Positions 43,677 to 52,249 of a DNA stretch of 64,000 nt are shown one piece after another. A program made the position numbers and the translations under genes. The stretch is from Ilyomonas sp963847085 (GTDB taxonomy: Bacteria > Bacteroidota > Bacteroidia > Chitinophagales > Chitinophagaceae), in the NCBI GenBank assembly GCA_963847085.1, contig CAWJYO010000010.1, positions 248,001-312,000 on the forward strand, read 5' to 3'. The stretch's first letter is position 1. Every line of letters starts with the position of its first letter. The notes beneath the pieces were generated by a model that saw only the letters and a list, made by a program, of their open reading frames with translations, ran no database searches and had not been told where the DNA came from.

Positions 43677-44435
43677 ATGTCATTTGCCGGAAAAAACCTT
43701 CGTTATCTGCGCCGTCTTCGCGGCTGGACGCAGGAAGAATTTGCCAATAAATTAAAGATCAAACGCTCGCTCGTTGGTGCTTATGAAGAAGAACGCGCTG
43801 AGCCGCGTTTAGAAGTGTTGCGCGCCATCTGCCACATTTTTAAATTGAGCCTGGACGATTTGTTTTTGAAAGATTTAACCGAAACCAAAGCCAACACTTA
43901 TCTTGATAAACGCCGTGCGTTAAAAACATCAACCGACTCTGACGACAGACTGATTCAGTTTGTGCCGGTAAAAGCTGCCGCTGGTTATCTTACCGGTTAT
44001 GCCGATCCGGAATTTATTGATGAACTCAACACCTTCACTTTACCTATGCTTGCACCCGGTCAATATAGAGCGTTTGAAATTGTGGGCGATAGCATGTTGC
44101 CAACGCCCAGCGGGAGTGTGATAGTGGGTGAAAAAGTAGAAGATATTGAAGATGTAAAAAGCAACCAACCTTATATCGTAGTGTCTAAAAACAATGGCAT
44201 TGTTTACAAACGCATCAACCGCAATAGTCGTGTGAAAAACAAAGTGATGCTGGTGAGCGATAACCCGCAATATGAGCCATATCCTATCAACACTGAAGAT
44301 ATTGTTGAAGTGTGGAAAGCCCAAATGATTATTACCAAAGCCACCTCGCAACAGCGTTGGGATGTAGGCCAGTTGGCAGGTTTGGTAAATAACCTGCAGG
44401 AACAGGTAACGAGTATGAAAAAGAAGATGAACTAA
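43677..44435 (+). CDS. XRE-type regulator with S24/LexA-like domain
   Basis: 252 residues from the ATG at 43677 (MSFAGKNLRYLRRLRGWTQE). An XRE helix-turn-helix covers about residues 5-60 (LRGWTQEEFANKLKIKRSLV, EPRLEVLRAICHIFKLS). The C-terminal half (about 100-230) is an S24-like domain: EIVGDSMLPTPSGSVIVGEK, where Ser in GDSM could be the nucleophile, and VVSKNNGIVYKRIN, where Lys in VYKRI could be the general base. No AG cleavage site is obvious. It is likely a repressor that controls its own promoter, which has two 11-base repeats. A strong terminator follows. Confidence 0.9.
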   Translation: MSFAGKNLRYLRRLRGWTQEEFANKLKIKRSLVGAYEEERAEPRLEVLRAICHIFKLSLDDLFLKDLTETKANTYLDKRRALKTSTDSDDRLIQFVPVKAAAGYLTGYADPEFIDELNTFTLPMLAPGQYRAFEIVGDSMLPTPSGSVIVGEKVEDIEDVKSNQPYIVVSKNNGIVYKRINRNSRVKNKVMLVSDNPQYEPYPINTEDIVEVWKAQMIITKATSQQRWDVGQLAGLVNNLQEQVTSMKKKMN

Positions 44436-44460
44436 ACTTTCTATATTGTCAGAATCATTG

Positions 44461-44493
44461 AAAATGCCTCACTTTGCTGAGGCATTTTTATTT
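44461..44493 (+). terminator. Intrinsic terminator
   Basis: AAAATGCCTCA (44461-44471) pairs with TGAGGCATTTT (44478-44488), loop CTTTGC, followed by TATTT. It closes the XRE/S24 gene. Confidence 0.88.
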
Positions 44494-44501
44494 CGAAAAT
44501 A

Positions 44502-44996
44502 ATGGAAGAAAGACCACGCATCACACTTCATTTGTCACAGTTTGATAAACGATTAGACGCAATAAGTAAAATTGTATTGCTGTTGATGTGGCTTTTGTTT
44601 TTGGCTACTTTTTTTACATCGCCATCTATTGTTCCGATTCATTTTAATGCTTTGGGAAATGCCGATGATTTTGGAAACAAAACGACATTTCTGATTCTTC
44701 CCATCATCGCAACGGCGGTTTATTTTGCGTTAACAAAACTCAATCATTATCCGCATAAGTTCAATTACATCAAGAGAATAACCAATGAAAATGCTGAACA
44801 TCAATATACAATTGCTACGCGAATGCTGCGGTTTGTAAAGCTGGCAATTCTGATTCTTATCTCGCTGCTTATTGTGCTTGCTTATCTCTCAGGCAAGGGT
44901 TATATCAATGGTTTGAGCTTTTGGTTTATACCATTTGAAGTCGTTATTCTTTTCGTTCCAATCATTGTGATAATGGTTCAATCAAAACATAAATAA
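44502..44996 (+). CDS. DUF1648 domain membrane protein
   Basis: 164 residues with four membrane segments. The DUF1648 motif, PIHFNALGNADDFGNKTTFL, follows the first segment (KIVLLLMWLLFLATFFTSPS), as in the family. Other segments are near residues 66-80 and 110-150 (LAILILISLLIVLAYLSGKG; PFEVVILFVPIIVIMV). The domain also occurs in SdpI-type immunity proteins, but there is no toxin gene next to it, so the role is unknown. It is convergent with the L,D-transpeptidase-like gene, with a gap of two bases. Confidence 0.85.
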   Translation: MEERPRITLHLSQFDKRLDAISKIVLLLMWLLFLATFFTSPSIVPIHFNALGNADDFGNKTTFLILPIIATAVYFALTKLNHYPHKFNYIKRITNENAEHQYTIATRMLRFVKLAILILISLLIVLAYLSGKGYINGLSFWFIPFEVVILFVPIIVIMVQSKHK

Positions 44997-44998
44997 AA

Positions 44999-46282
44999 TC
45001 ACTTCTTCTTCTCAAAATCATTCACCCATTTCTCTACTTCCTCACGAGATACCGGCGCTTGTTTATTATCAACATTGATCACAATTAAATAACCGGCTTC
45101 ATCTTCTGTTCTGGCGAGATAAGTATTGATAAAATCAAACTGGTCGCTGTTGTTTAATTTGCCTGTAAAAATGTTCCAGCTTTCTCTTGCACACAAGCAA
45201 CCCAATGTTGGTGTGAGCGGATAAAAGGGTTGGTTTTTAAAATAATCAGGGTCAATGGTTGAGCCATGCGCAATGATAGCAGTACGTCCAACTGTGCCTG
45301 CCTGCAGGGCTTCCTGCATCGGTAAATAACCGCGCCAATCGGGCGGCAACAGCAACAAATAATTTTGAATAAACGAAGCCGAAGAATCCTGTTTTTCGTG
45401 CAAAAACAAATCATCATTTTCGTGTGGCAACAGCAATTGTAAATTGGGTGTTGGGCCTATTAGATTGTTGTGCGAAATGGCCGTTCCCTGCACGCTGAAA
45501 ATGCCTTGCGGCGTGTTTCCGCTGGTTATAAAGTAAGGCAGATTAGAAGCCGAACGTGCCAGTTGCTGAAACACCAATAACTTACCCAAACTGTCTCTTG
45601 CAAACGAACCATCTCCGTTTTGAATAATGGCAAGTCCGGGGTAATTGCGATTCCATCGTTGCAGGGAATAAATCATTTGCCTGCCTGATTTTCTTTGATA
45701 AGCAAACAAAGAAGAAAGCGAGGGAGTTGGAGAATGTTTTTGTTTTTGCCCGTTTATTAAATAAGTCTGCAACGCTTGTAAAAGGGGCAAAGTATCAATG
45801 AAAGAAAACGAAGTTTTGATTTGCTTTAATAAGCGTTTTGTTTGTTGCTGCGATGAATCGTTTTGAAACAAATACACAGCCTGCGCCGCAAATAGTTTTG
45901 GCTCTTTTTCTTTTGCCAATAAAGCATTCACAACAGTTGTATATTCATTTGGATACAAGCCATAAACAGCTTCCAGCAAAGCGCGTTGTGTTGAATATTG
46001 CAGACTATCATAATGAAGAAATAAAGTATCAAAGCCAGCTTTTACTGCGCTATTTTTTATCATGAATTGCGATGCTGCGAGAACAGCCGATTCGTACATG
46101 TATTCGTTATTGCTGTCGAGTGGTTCGTAAAATGTTTTGCCAATCAAATCATTCTTAAGGTAATCATCAAAACGTTTTCTTTTCTCGTTTAAAACTACAT
46201 TAGATTGTATAAGATCCTTGCTGTATTGCGCAAAGCAATCAGCAAACAAACACAACAAAATAATCGTTACAAAAAGCTTCAT
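44999..46282 (-). CDS. Secreted protein with L,D-transpeptidase-like C-terminus
   Basis: 427 residues from the ATG complementary to 46280-46282, with signal peptide MKLFVTIILLCLFADCFAQY. The N-terminal part is helical and unrecognised (VLAASQFMIKNSAVKAGFDT). The C-terminal third reads AIIAHGSTIDPDYFKNQPFY, PLTPTLGCLCARESWNIFTG, similar to the YkuD active site (HG...GC) with His and Cys. The residue before GC is Leu rather than the usual Ser-His, so activity is uncertain. If active it would cross-link or modify peptidoglycan in the periplasm. Other reading: a peptidoglycan-binding relative that lost activity. Confidence 0.65.
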   Translation of the reverse strand: MKLFVTIILLCLFADCFAQYSKDLIQSNVVLNEKRKRFDDYLKNDLIGKTFYEPLDSNNEYMYESAVLAASQFMIKNSAVKAGFDTLFLHYDSLQYSTQRALLEAVYGLYPNEYTTVVNALLAKEKEPKLFAAQAVYLFQNDSSQQQTKRLLKQIKTSFSFIDTLPLLQALQTYLINGQKQKHSPTPSLSSLFAYQRKSGRQMIYSLQRWNRNYPGLAIIQNGDGSFARDSLGKLLVFQQLARSASNLPYFITSGNTPQGIFSVQGTAISHNNLIGPTPNLQLLLPHENDDLFLHEKQDSSASFIQNYLLLLPPDWRGYLPMQEALQAGTVGRTAIIAHGSTIDPDYFKNQPFYPLTPTLGCLCARESWNIFTGKLNNSDQFDFINTYLARTEDEAGYLIVINVDNKQAPVSREEVEKWVNDFEKKK

Positions 46283-46377
46283 TTTTGAGTGAATAAAGAA
46301 GCACAAACATAATGGCTAATCTGTTCATCCAATATTAATGTGGTGTTTAAAATGGATGATATTTTGTTTTGAATTTA

Positions 46378-46448
46378 TCCCGCAGATTTCGCCGATCTGC
46401 GCAGATAAACTGTATGAATCTGCGGCTATTTGCGTCATCTGCGGGACA
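46378..46448. repeat. ATCTGCGG-type palindromic repeat, copy with ACTGTATTTT tail
   Basis: TCCCGCAGAT at the left and its complement ATCTGCGGGA at the right, with inner CTGCGCAGATAAA and ATCTGCGGC. The tail CACTGTATTTTCAAACT resembles that of the copy at 52064-52135. Confidence 0.75.
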
Positions 46449-46527
46449 CTGTATTTTCAAACTGAGACACTACTTCATAAATCACAAATCATAAATCAAA
46501 AATGGTATCTCTTATCTTGCGCCCATT

Positions 46528-47604
46528 ATGACACAAACCGTTTCTTACAGCCATCTTTTTCGTTTTGTGGTTGATGTATTTATAAAAATGGGTTGCCCGC
46601 AGGAACACGCCAATCTTGCTGCTTCTGTTTTGTTAGCAGCAGATGTTCGCGGTATTGATAGTCATGGTGTATCAAGATTAGTGGGTTATGTTCGGCTTTG
46701 GGAAAAGGGAAGAATTAGGGCAAAACCAAACATTCATATTGTTCACGAAACACCTTCCACTGCAACCGTTGATGGTGATGCAGGCTTAGGTTTGGTGGTC
46801 GCACCTTTCGCAATGCAAACGGCCATTAATAAAGCAAAAGTAGCAGGAACAGGCTGGGTAAGTGTGCGCAACAGCAACCATTTTGGCATTGCCGGTTTTC
46901 ATGCCGAAATGGCTTTGCAACACGATATGATTGGCATTGCCATGACCAACGCCAGCGCGATAGTTGCACCAACGTTTAGCATTGAAAAAATGTTAGGAAC
47001 AAACCCAATTGCGGTTGCCATTCCTGCCGGCGAACAGCCGCCGTTTGTCGCCGATTTTGCCACCACAACGGCATCGAATGGCAAGCTCGAATTGTTGCAA
47101 CGCCAAAATAAAGAAGCACCCATCGGTTGGGTGCAGGATGGCGAAGGCAATGCCATCACCGATGCCAATGCTTTAAAGCGGGGCGGCGCTTTACTGCCAT
47201 TGGGAAGCGACAGAGAACACAGCAGCCACAAAGGTTATGCGCTGGGAAGCATTGTTGATATTTTTTCGGGTGTGTTAAGCGGAGCAAGTTATGGGCCTTG
47301 GGCGCCACCGTTTCCAGCTTATATACCAATGCCGGAAGCTATGCCTGGCGCAGGTTTGGGGCATTTCTTCGGAGCGATGCGGGTGGATGCGTTTCGGCCG
47401 GCAGAAGAATTTAAACAACACATGGACAACTGGATAGGCCGCTTTCGCAAAGCAAAACCGGCAGAAGGTTTTGACAGAGTTTTGATTCCCGGTGATCCTG
47501 AACGCGAAACCGAAGCCATCCGCAGGAAAGAAGGCATTCCCTTGTTTGATAGTGTTGTGAATGAATTAAAAGAAGTGGGAGAGAAGATGGGAGTAGATTT
47601 TTGA
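46528..47604 (+). CDS. Ldh-family (malate/L-lactate-type) NAD(P)-dependent dehydrogenase
   Basis: 358 residues of the Ldh family, a group that acts on 2-hydroxy acids, ureidoglycolate, or related compounds and shares no fold with the common lactate dehydrogenase. Pattern: GCPQEHANLAASVLLAADVR, GIDSHGVSRLVGYVRLWEKG with the catalytic His in SHGV, GWVSVRNSNHFGIAGFHAEM, AMTNASAIVAPTFSIEKMLG, TNPIAVAIPAG and DREHSSHKGYALGSIVDIFS. Length is normal. The substrate cannot be set from the sequence. A palindromic element follows. Confidence 0.93.
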   Translation: MTQTVSYSHLFRFVVDVFIKMGCPQEHANLAASVLLAADVRGIDSHGVSRLVGYVRLWEKGRIRAKPNIHIVHETPSTATVDGDAGLGLVVAPFAMQTAINKAKVAGTGWVSVRNSNHFGIAGFHAEMALQHDMIGIAMTNASAIVAPTFSIEKMLGTNPIAVAIPAGEQPPFVADFATTTASNGKLELLQRQNKEAPIGWVQDGEGNAITDANALKRGGALLPLGSDREHSSHKGYALGSIVDIFSGVLSGASYGPWAPPFPAYIPMPEAMPGAGLGHFFGAMRVDAFRPAEEFKQHMDNWIGRFRKAKPAEGFDRVLIPGDPERETEAIRRKEGIPLFDSVVNELKEVGEKMGVDF

Positions 47605-47630
47605 TTTGTGATTGATGAATTATGATTGAT

Positions 47631-47741
47631 GCCGTCATTCCGCAAGACCTGTCCCGACGTGTCGGGATGCCGCTGTTTGATTTTTGTGCAAAACCAATCA
47701 TTCCGTCCCAACAGTATTTGTTGGGGCGGAATGACGACGAC
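47631..47741. repeat. CGTCATTCCG palindromic element with two inner hairpins
   Basis: Outer arms CGTCATTCCG (47633-47642) and CGGAATGACG (47727-47736). Inner hairpins are TCCCGACGTGTCGGGA and TCCCAACAGTATTTGTTGGG. It lies between the convergent Ldh and Lol-type genes. No second copy is in the window. Confidence 0.7.
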
Positions 47742-47788
47742 TGCTTTCATTCGTGTCTTCGTGGCAAAAATTATAGCAAAAACAAACC

Positions 47789-49063
47789 CTAACTCTTCAA
47801 TGAAAACAACTGCGATGCGGCTTTGCGCGATGGCACCCACGCAGCAATGAGAGAGACAACAAATACCGTAGCTGCCACCAATAAAAAATCGGTTACCACC
47901 ATTTTTACCGGGTAATAATCAATAATAAAAGTGCCGCCTTCCAGCGGTATTAGTTTGAACTTAATTTGCAGATAACAAATCAAAAAAGCAAGCAACATTC
48001 CGGCACCGCTGCCAACAGCAGCGAGTAAAAAACCTTCGCTTAAAAATATATTTTGGACCAATCCATTGCTTGCACCCATTGCTTTTAATACAGCAATATC
48101 TTTTTGTTTTTCCAGCACCAGCATCGTTAACGCACCAATCATATTGAAAGCTGCGATGAGCAGTATTAAAGAAAGAATGCCATATATCACCCATTTCTCC
48201 ACCTGCATCACGCTAAACAAATTTTGGTTTTGCTGATAACGGGTTTGCACCATGAAAGCTGCTCCCAGTATGGCTTGCAGCGATGCCCGAATTTTATCCG
48301 CTTTTGCTTTTGGAGCCAATGCTACCTCAACGCTGCTGTATTGTTGCGGCTGTAGATTGAGCATGTATTGCAGAAAAGAAAGATTGGTGAAAGCATATTT
48401 ATTATCGAACTCCTGCTGCACCATGAACGTGCCCGACACATTGATGTTGGCTGAATTCATTGCATCGGTATTGCTCAGATTTTTGGCTTCACGGTTTGGA
48501 ATATAAATGGTTAATGGCGCAATGTTTCCATTCGGGTCGGAACCTACAGCACTTTGTATTCCCACACCAATCAAAAGAAATGGTTTGTCGGAAGAACCTA
48601 CATCGTAACTGCCACTCATGATGTGGCTCTGCAACTTGTTTACTTTTGTATAATTATCATCAACCCCTTTTAAATCAATAATAGAATAATAATCGCCGTT
48701 GGCAAGCATCGCTTTTTCTTCTGCCACCAAACTTACTGCCTTTACACCCGAAACTGCTTTTATTTTTCGTACATCATTAGGTGTTAGAATAAAGAATTTC
48801 CCCTTGGCAGGAGCAATACGGATGTCGGAATAAAAGTCGCTGTACAAGCCTTTCACCAAATCTTCGAAACCATTGAAAACACTTAGCACTATAATCAATG
48901 CTGCTGTGCCAACCGCCATCGCAATCATGCTGATGCGGGCAATAATGTTTACAGCATTGCTGTTGTTTTTGGGTTTGAAATACCGCCAGGCAAAGAGAGA
49001 CGAGACGCCCCTAATCTGCAGCGGAGAGCTTTGAGCCTGTTTATAATCGGTAACATCTTTCAT
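47789..49063 (-). CDS. Lol-type (LolC/LolE) ABC transporter permease
   Basis: 424 residues from the ATG complementary to 49061-49063. Pattern: SLFAWRYFKPKNNSNAVNII, then the first membrane segment ISMIAMAVGTAALIIVLSVF with NGFEDLVK, a large periplasmic domain (about residues 65-270) and three C-terminal segments (YGILSLILLIAAFNMIGALT; GFLLAAVGSGAGMLLAFLIC; DFLLVAATVFVVSLIAAWVP). This is the MacB/LolCE type permease for lipoprotein release to the outer membrane. No ATPase gene is next to it, so LolD is elsewhere. rbfA follows upstream on the same strand. Confidence 0.9.
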   Translation of the reverse strand: MKDVTDYKQAQSSPLQIRGVSSLFAWRYFKPKNNSNAVNIIARISMIAMAVGTAALIIVLSVFNGFEDLVKGLYSDFYSDIRIAPAKGKFFILTPNDVRKIKAVSGVKAVSLVAEEKAMLANGDYYSIIDLKGVDDNYTKVNKLQSHIMSGSYDVGSSDKPFLLIGVGIQSAVGSDPNGNIAPLTIYIPNREAKNLSNTDAMNSANINVSGTFMVQQEFDNKYAFTNLSFLQYMLNLQPQQYSSVEVALAPKAKADKIRASLQAILGAAFMVQTRYQQNQNLFSVMQVEKWVIYGILSLILLIAAFNMIGALTMLVLEKQKDIAVLKAMGASNGLVQNIFLSEGFLLAAVGSGAGMLLAFLICYLQIKFKLIPLEGGTFIIDYYPVKMVVTDFLLVAATVFVVSLIAAWVPSRKAASQLFSLKS

Positions 49064-49100
49064 TTCAAATGATAAGCAAAACAAAATTTACTCACGCTGT

Positions 49101-49478
49101 TCATAACTCTTCGTCAGGGGTTGGCGGCTTTGTTTCTATCTCTTTAAACAACTGTTCCATTTTATCGACCTGATCCAATGTATCATCCATATAAAAATGA
49201 AATACAGGTATGCGGCGCAACTGGTTCCTCGCATGTTCTGCAAATTCTTTTTTGATTTCCCAGGCGCGGTCTTCGATTTTTTTCAGTGCGGCTTTTACAT
49301 CGGCAATCTGGTAGAAGCTAAGATAAATGCGCGCTTCCAGCAAATCGGGCGTAACTTTTACCGATGAAATCGAAACCATTCCGCCATTGATCATGTTCAG
49401 GCTGAGCCTTCTAAAAATGTCGTTAAACTCTTCACTAATCAAGCCGGCAATTTGCCGCTGTCGTTTTCCTTCTTGCAT
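49101..49478 (-). CDS. rbfA: Ribosome-binding factor A
   Basis: 125 residues: MQEGKRQRQIAGLISEEFND, MVSISSVKVTPDLLEARIYL, then RNQLRRIPVFHFYMDDTLDQ and KMEQLFKEI. This is the KH-like fold of RbfA, which helps 16S rRNA maturation in the 30S subunit. The C-terminal tail (IETKPPTPDEEL) is acidic. It is upstream of the Lol-type permease on the same strand, 37 bases apart, as in several Bacteroidota, so co-transcription is likely. It diverges from the MsbA-like gene. Confidence 0.94.
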   Translation of the reverse strand: MQEGKRQRQIAGLISEEFNDIFRRLSLNMINGGMVSISSVKVTPDLLEARIYLSFYQIADVKAALKKIEDRAWEIKKEFAEHARNQLRRIPVFHFYMDDTLDQVDKMEQLFKEIETKPPTPDEEL

Positions 49479-49559
49479 ACTATTACCTTTGTCGGCTGTA
49501 AAATTACTATCATTTAGGGAGCTATACTTTTTATTATGGCTTCTTTTAAAATTGAATGA

Positions 49560-51398
49560 ATGAAGAAATATTCACGCATCTTTCGTTATCTCACTCATTA
49601 TAAACCTCAGATCTTTCTTTATTTCTTTTTTACCATTTTATCCATCATTTTTTCCATTGTTTCGCTCGGTATGCTGATGCCATTTTTAGAGTTGATTTTT
49701 ACCAATGGCAAAGGCGGCACATCCACTTTGTTAACGGGCAGCGACAACCCTGTTACTGCTTTTGTTCGCAGGCTGCTGGTAAGTTCTATGGAAAGTAATG
49801 GCGGACTTTCTACCGAAGGGAAATTAAAAACCCTGCTGTACATCTGCATCCTGCTGGTGATATTCATCTTCTTAAAAAACCTGTTCGTTTATTTATCTTC
49901 TTATGTTTTAAATCCATTAAAAAATACAGTCGTAAATCACCTGCGTTCCGAGTTGTACAGCAAAGTTTTAATACTACCGATTGGTTATTTTACCGAAAAA
50001 CGAAAGGGCGATCTGATAAGCCGTATTACCAACGATGTGAACGATGTAGAAAACTCATTGGTGGGCACTTTGGAAGGCTGGATTCGCGACCCGCTTACCA
50101 TTCTTTTCAACTTTGCCGTGCTGTTTTATTTAAGCCCGCAGCTCACTTTGTTTTTGCTCATTTTTTTGCCCATCATTGGTTTTATTATTGGCAGAATTTC
50201 GCGCTCGTTAAAGCGACCTTCAAGCGATGCTGCTATCAAGTATGGCGAATCGCTTTCTATTTTGGATGAAACCTTAGGCGGCCTGCGTGTGATAAAAGCG
50301 TTCAATATTGAGAAGGTTTTACGCGGCAAATTTTTAACTGTGAACGATGAACTTCTTACTGCCAAAAACCACATTGGATATAGACGGGATCTGGCTTCAC
50401 CTGCTTCTGAATTTCTTGGCGTGGCTGTGTTTGCCATGATTTTGTGGTATGGCGGTAATGGCATCATCAGCGGCAATATTCCGTTAACCGGCGCGGTTTT
50501 TATTTCTTATCTCGCCCTTTTTTATAATGTAATCAATCCTGCCAAATCGTTGTCCACATCGTTTTCAAACATGAAAAAAGGCGAGGCGGCTATTGGCAGA
50601 ATTGAAGAAGTGTTGCAGGCGCCGGTAACAGTTGATGATATGCCAAATGCAAAACTGTTACCATCGTTTCATCATGCCATTGAATTTAAAAACGTAACGT
50701 TTTCGTATGACGATGTTGTGATTTTACAAGACATAAATCTCACTATCGAAAAAGGAAAAACGGTTGCCCTCGTTGGCTCATCCGGCGCGGGAAAAAGCAC
50801 GCTGGCCGATCTGGTTCCGCGCTTTCATGATGTAACCAAAGGCGAGTTATTGATTGATGGCATCAATATAAAAAATTATACGCTTCAAAGCCTGCGCAGC
50901 CAGATAAGCATTGTAACGCAGGAGCCGATTTTATTCAACGATACCATTGCTGCCAACATTGCTTTGGGTATGGAAACATCGGCAACAAAACAAGCAATTG
51001 AGGATGCCGCGAAAGTAGCCAACGCTTATGATTTTATCATTAAAAAAGAAGATGGTTTTAACTCCAACATTGGCGACAGAGGAACAAAACTTAGCGGTGG
51101 TGAACGGCAACGCTTAACCATTGCCCGCGCCGTGCTGAAGAACCCGCCCATATTGATTTTGGATGAAGCGACTTCATCGCTGGACACAGAAAGTGAACGG
51201 CTTGTTCAGGATGCCATCAACAATATGATGCAAAACCGAACATCTATTGTAATTGCGCATCGGTTGAGCACCATTCGTCATGCCGATGAAATCATTGTAT
51301 TGCAGCATGGGCGCATTGTTCAGCGCGGCAATCATACAACGCTTATGCAGCAGGAAGGCTTGTATAAAAAGCTGATTGAAATGCAGGAAGTGAAGTAA
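49560..51398 (+). CDS. MsbA-like ABC exporter (permease-ATPase fusion)
   Basis: 612 residues: six membrane segments in the first 320 (IFLYFFFTILSIIFSIVSLG; LLYICILLVIFIFLKNLFVY; LFNFAVLFYLSPQLTLFLLI) with the transmembrane-domain motif GDLISRITNDVNDVENSLVG, then the nucleotide-binding domain: Walker A GSSGAGKST from residue 406, Q-loop VTQEPILFNDTIAANI, signature LSGGERQRLTIARAVL from 511, and Walker B ILILDEATSSLDTESE. This is a homodimeric exporter of lipids or hydrophobic compounds; MsbA flips lipid A. The substrate is not set. It is followed by repeats. Confidence 0.93.
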   Translation: MKKYSRIFRYLTHYKPQIFLYFFFTILSIIFSIVSLGMLMPFLELIFTNGKGGTSTLLTGSDNPVTAFVRRLLVSSMESNGGLSTEGKLKTLLYICILLVIFIFLKNLFVYLSSYVLNPLKNTVVNHLRSELYSKVLILPIGYFTEKRKGDLISRITNDVNDVENSLVGTLEGWIRDPLTILFNFAVLFYLSPQLTLFLLIFLPIIGFIIGRISRSLKRPSSDAAIKYGESLSILDETLGGLRVIKAFNIEKVLRGKFLTVNDELLTAKNHIGYRRDLASPASEFLGVAVFAMILWYGGNGIISGNIPLTGAVFISYLALFYNVINPAKSLSTSFSNMKKGEAAIGRIEEVLQAPVTVDDMPNAKLLPSFHHAIEFKNVTFSYDDVVILQDINLTIEKGKTVALVGSSGAGKSTLADLVPRFHDVTKGELLIDGINIKNYTLQSLRSQISIVTQEPILFNDTIAANIALGMETSATKQAIEDAAKVANAYDFIIKKEDGFNSNIGDRGTKLSGGERQRLTIARAVLKNPPILILDEATSSLDTESERLVQDAINNMMQNRTSIVIAHRLSTIRHADEIIVLQHGRIVQRGNHTTLMQQEGLYKKLIEMQEVK

Positions 51399-51405
51399 TT
51401 ATTTT

Positions 51406-51547
51406 TAATTGAATATGGTTAATGGTTAATTGAAAGGATATTGATTCGTTTTACAATTCCCTATTCCCCATTTGTAATTGAATATGGTTAATGGTTAATT
51501 TTTTGATGGCATAGGTTTTATTCAATTAGCCATTAACAATTACAAAT
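51406..51547. repeat. AATTGAATATGGTTAATGG direct repeats with inverted end
   Basis: The word AATTGAATATGGTTAATGG, followed by TTAATT, occurs at 51408-51431 and again at 51476-51500, 68 bases apart, and a reverse partner, AATTAGCCATTAACAATTAC, at 51524-51543. The three parts fill the spacer after the ABC exporter gene. Confidence 0.65.
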
Positions 51548-51597
51548 TGCAAATAGAATATGTTTTGTATTTTGCTGTATCAAAAACAAAAACCATT

Positions 51598-52005
51598 ATG
51601 ATAAACTTTAGCGAATTGCAAGTGGGCGATTATGTAATTGCCGGATATGAAGGCACGATGTCGGAAGGCGAAGTGATGAAATTGAACGGTGATGAAAAGC
51701 AAGTATGTGTGCAAACCGAAGTGCAGGATTTCTGGTATGATCCCCAAGACTTGTATCCCATTGTTTTAAATGATGAACAACTGGCGCGATTGCACTTTGC
51801 GAAAGAAGTGATGGATGATGGCAGCATCAAATACAAGAAAGGTACTTTCCGGTTGGTGATACCTTCAGAGGGCGATTTTTCAACTATTGAAATGTGGTAT
51901 CGTGAAGACAGAAGGCATAACCCGAATGTGCATTATATTCACCAGTTGCAAAACCAATATCTGCAAATGACTAAAGTGCATTTGACAAAAGAAGTTATGG
52001 TATAA
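51598..52005 (+). CDS. Conserved protein of unknown function (135 aa)
   Basis: 135 residues from the ATG at 51598 (MINFSELQVGDYVIAGYEGT); the leader TATCAAAAACAAAAACC precedes it. The N-terminal half looks like a small beta-barrel (VGDYVIAGYEGTMSEGEVMK; VQTEVQDFWYDPQDLYPIVL), the rest has LHFAKEVMDDGSIKYKKGTF and VHYIHQLQNQYLQMTKVHL. Similar proteins are frequent in Chitinophagaceae; I cannot name a function. It has no signal or membrane segment. The gene is alone between two repeat elements. Confidence 0.75.
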   Translation: MINFSELQVGDYVIAGYEGTMSEGEVMKLNGDEKQVCVQTEVQDFWYDPQDLYPIVLNDEQLARLHFAKEVMDDGSIKYKKGTFRLVIPSEGDFSTIEMWYREDRRHNPNVHYIHQLQNQYLQMTKVHLTKEVMV

Positions 52006-52063
52006 ACTATTGGCTGAGAGGCTTAACAGCATTGCATTTCAGGACATACACTTTTTATATATT

Positions 52064-52135
52064 CTCTCCCAGATTACGCAGATGAACGCAGAAATGAAAT
52101 GGATATCTGCGGCAATCTGCGCTATCTGCGGGAAC
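52064..52135. repeat. ATCTGCGG-type palindromic repeat, copy 4
   Basis: CTCCCAGATTACGCAGATGA at the left, ATATCTGCGGCAATCTGCGC and TATCTGCGGGA at the right. The tail ACTGTATTTTAACACTTAA resembles the copy at 46378-46448. It is upstream of the Spy-like gene; translated frames through it are artefacts. Confidence 0.75.
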
Positions 52136-52249
52136 TGTATTTTAACACTTAAACACTATGCGTGCTTTATCTTAACAATAGCTTTTGCTCTTTTTTTTAA
52201 ACGAAACAAAAAGAGGGCTGTCTCTATTGTTCAATTTAAAAAAAGAACT

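Noticed and set aside
44502..44996. SdpI-type immunity protein
   Set aside because: DUF1648 is shared with SdpI, but no toxin or SdpR-like partner is adjacent; the XRE gene is closed by its own terminator.
46338..46574. Plus-strand open frame through the repeat at 46378
   Set aside because: Its peptide is a translation of the ATCTGCGG repeat (Cys/Ile/Ala-rich) and overlaps the start of the Ldh-family gene.
51406..51547. CRISPR array at the AATTGAATATGG repeats
   Set aside because: Only two direct copies and one inverted copy, with no even spacers and no cas genes.
52010..52249. N-terminal extension of the Spy-like gene
   Set aside because: The extension translates the ATCTGCGG repeat; the signal peptide starts at 52250.
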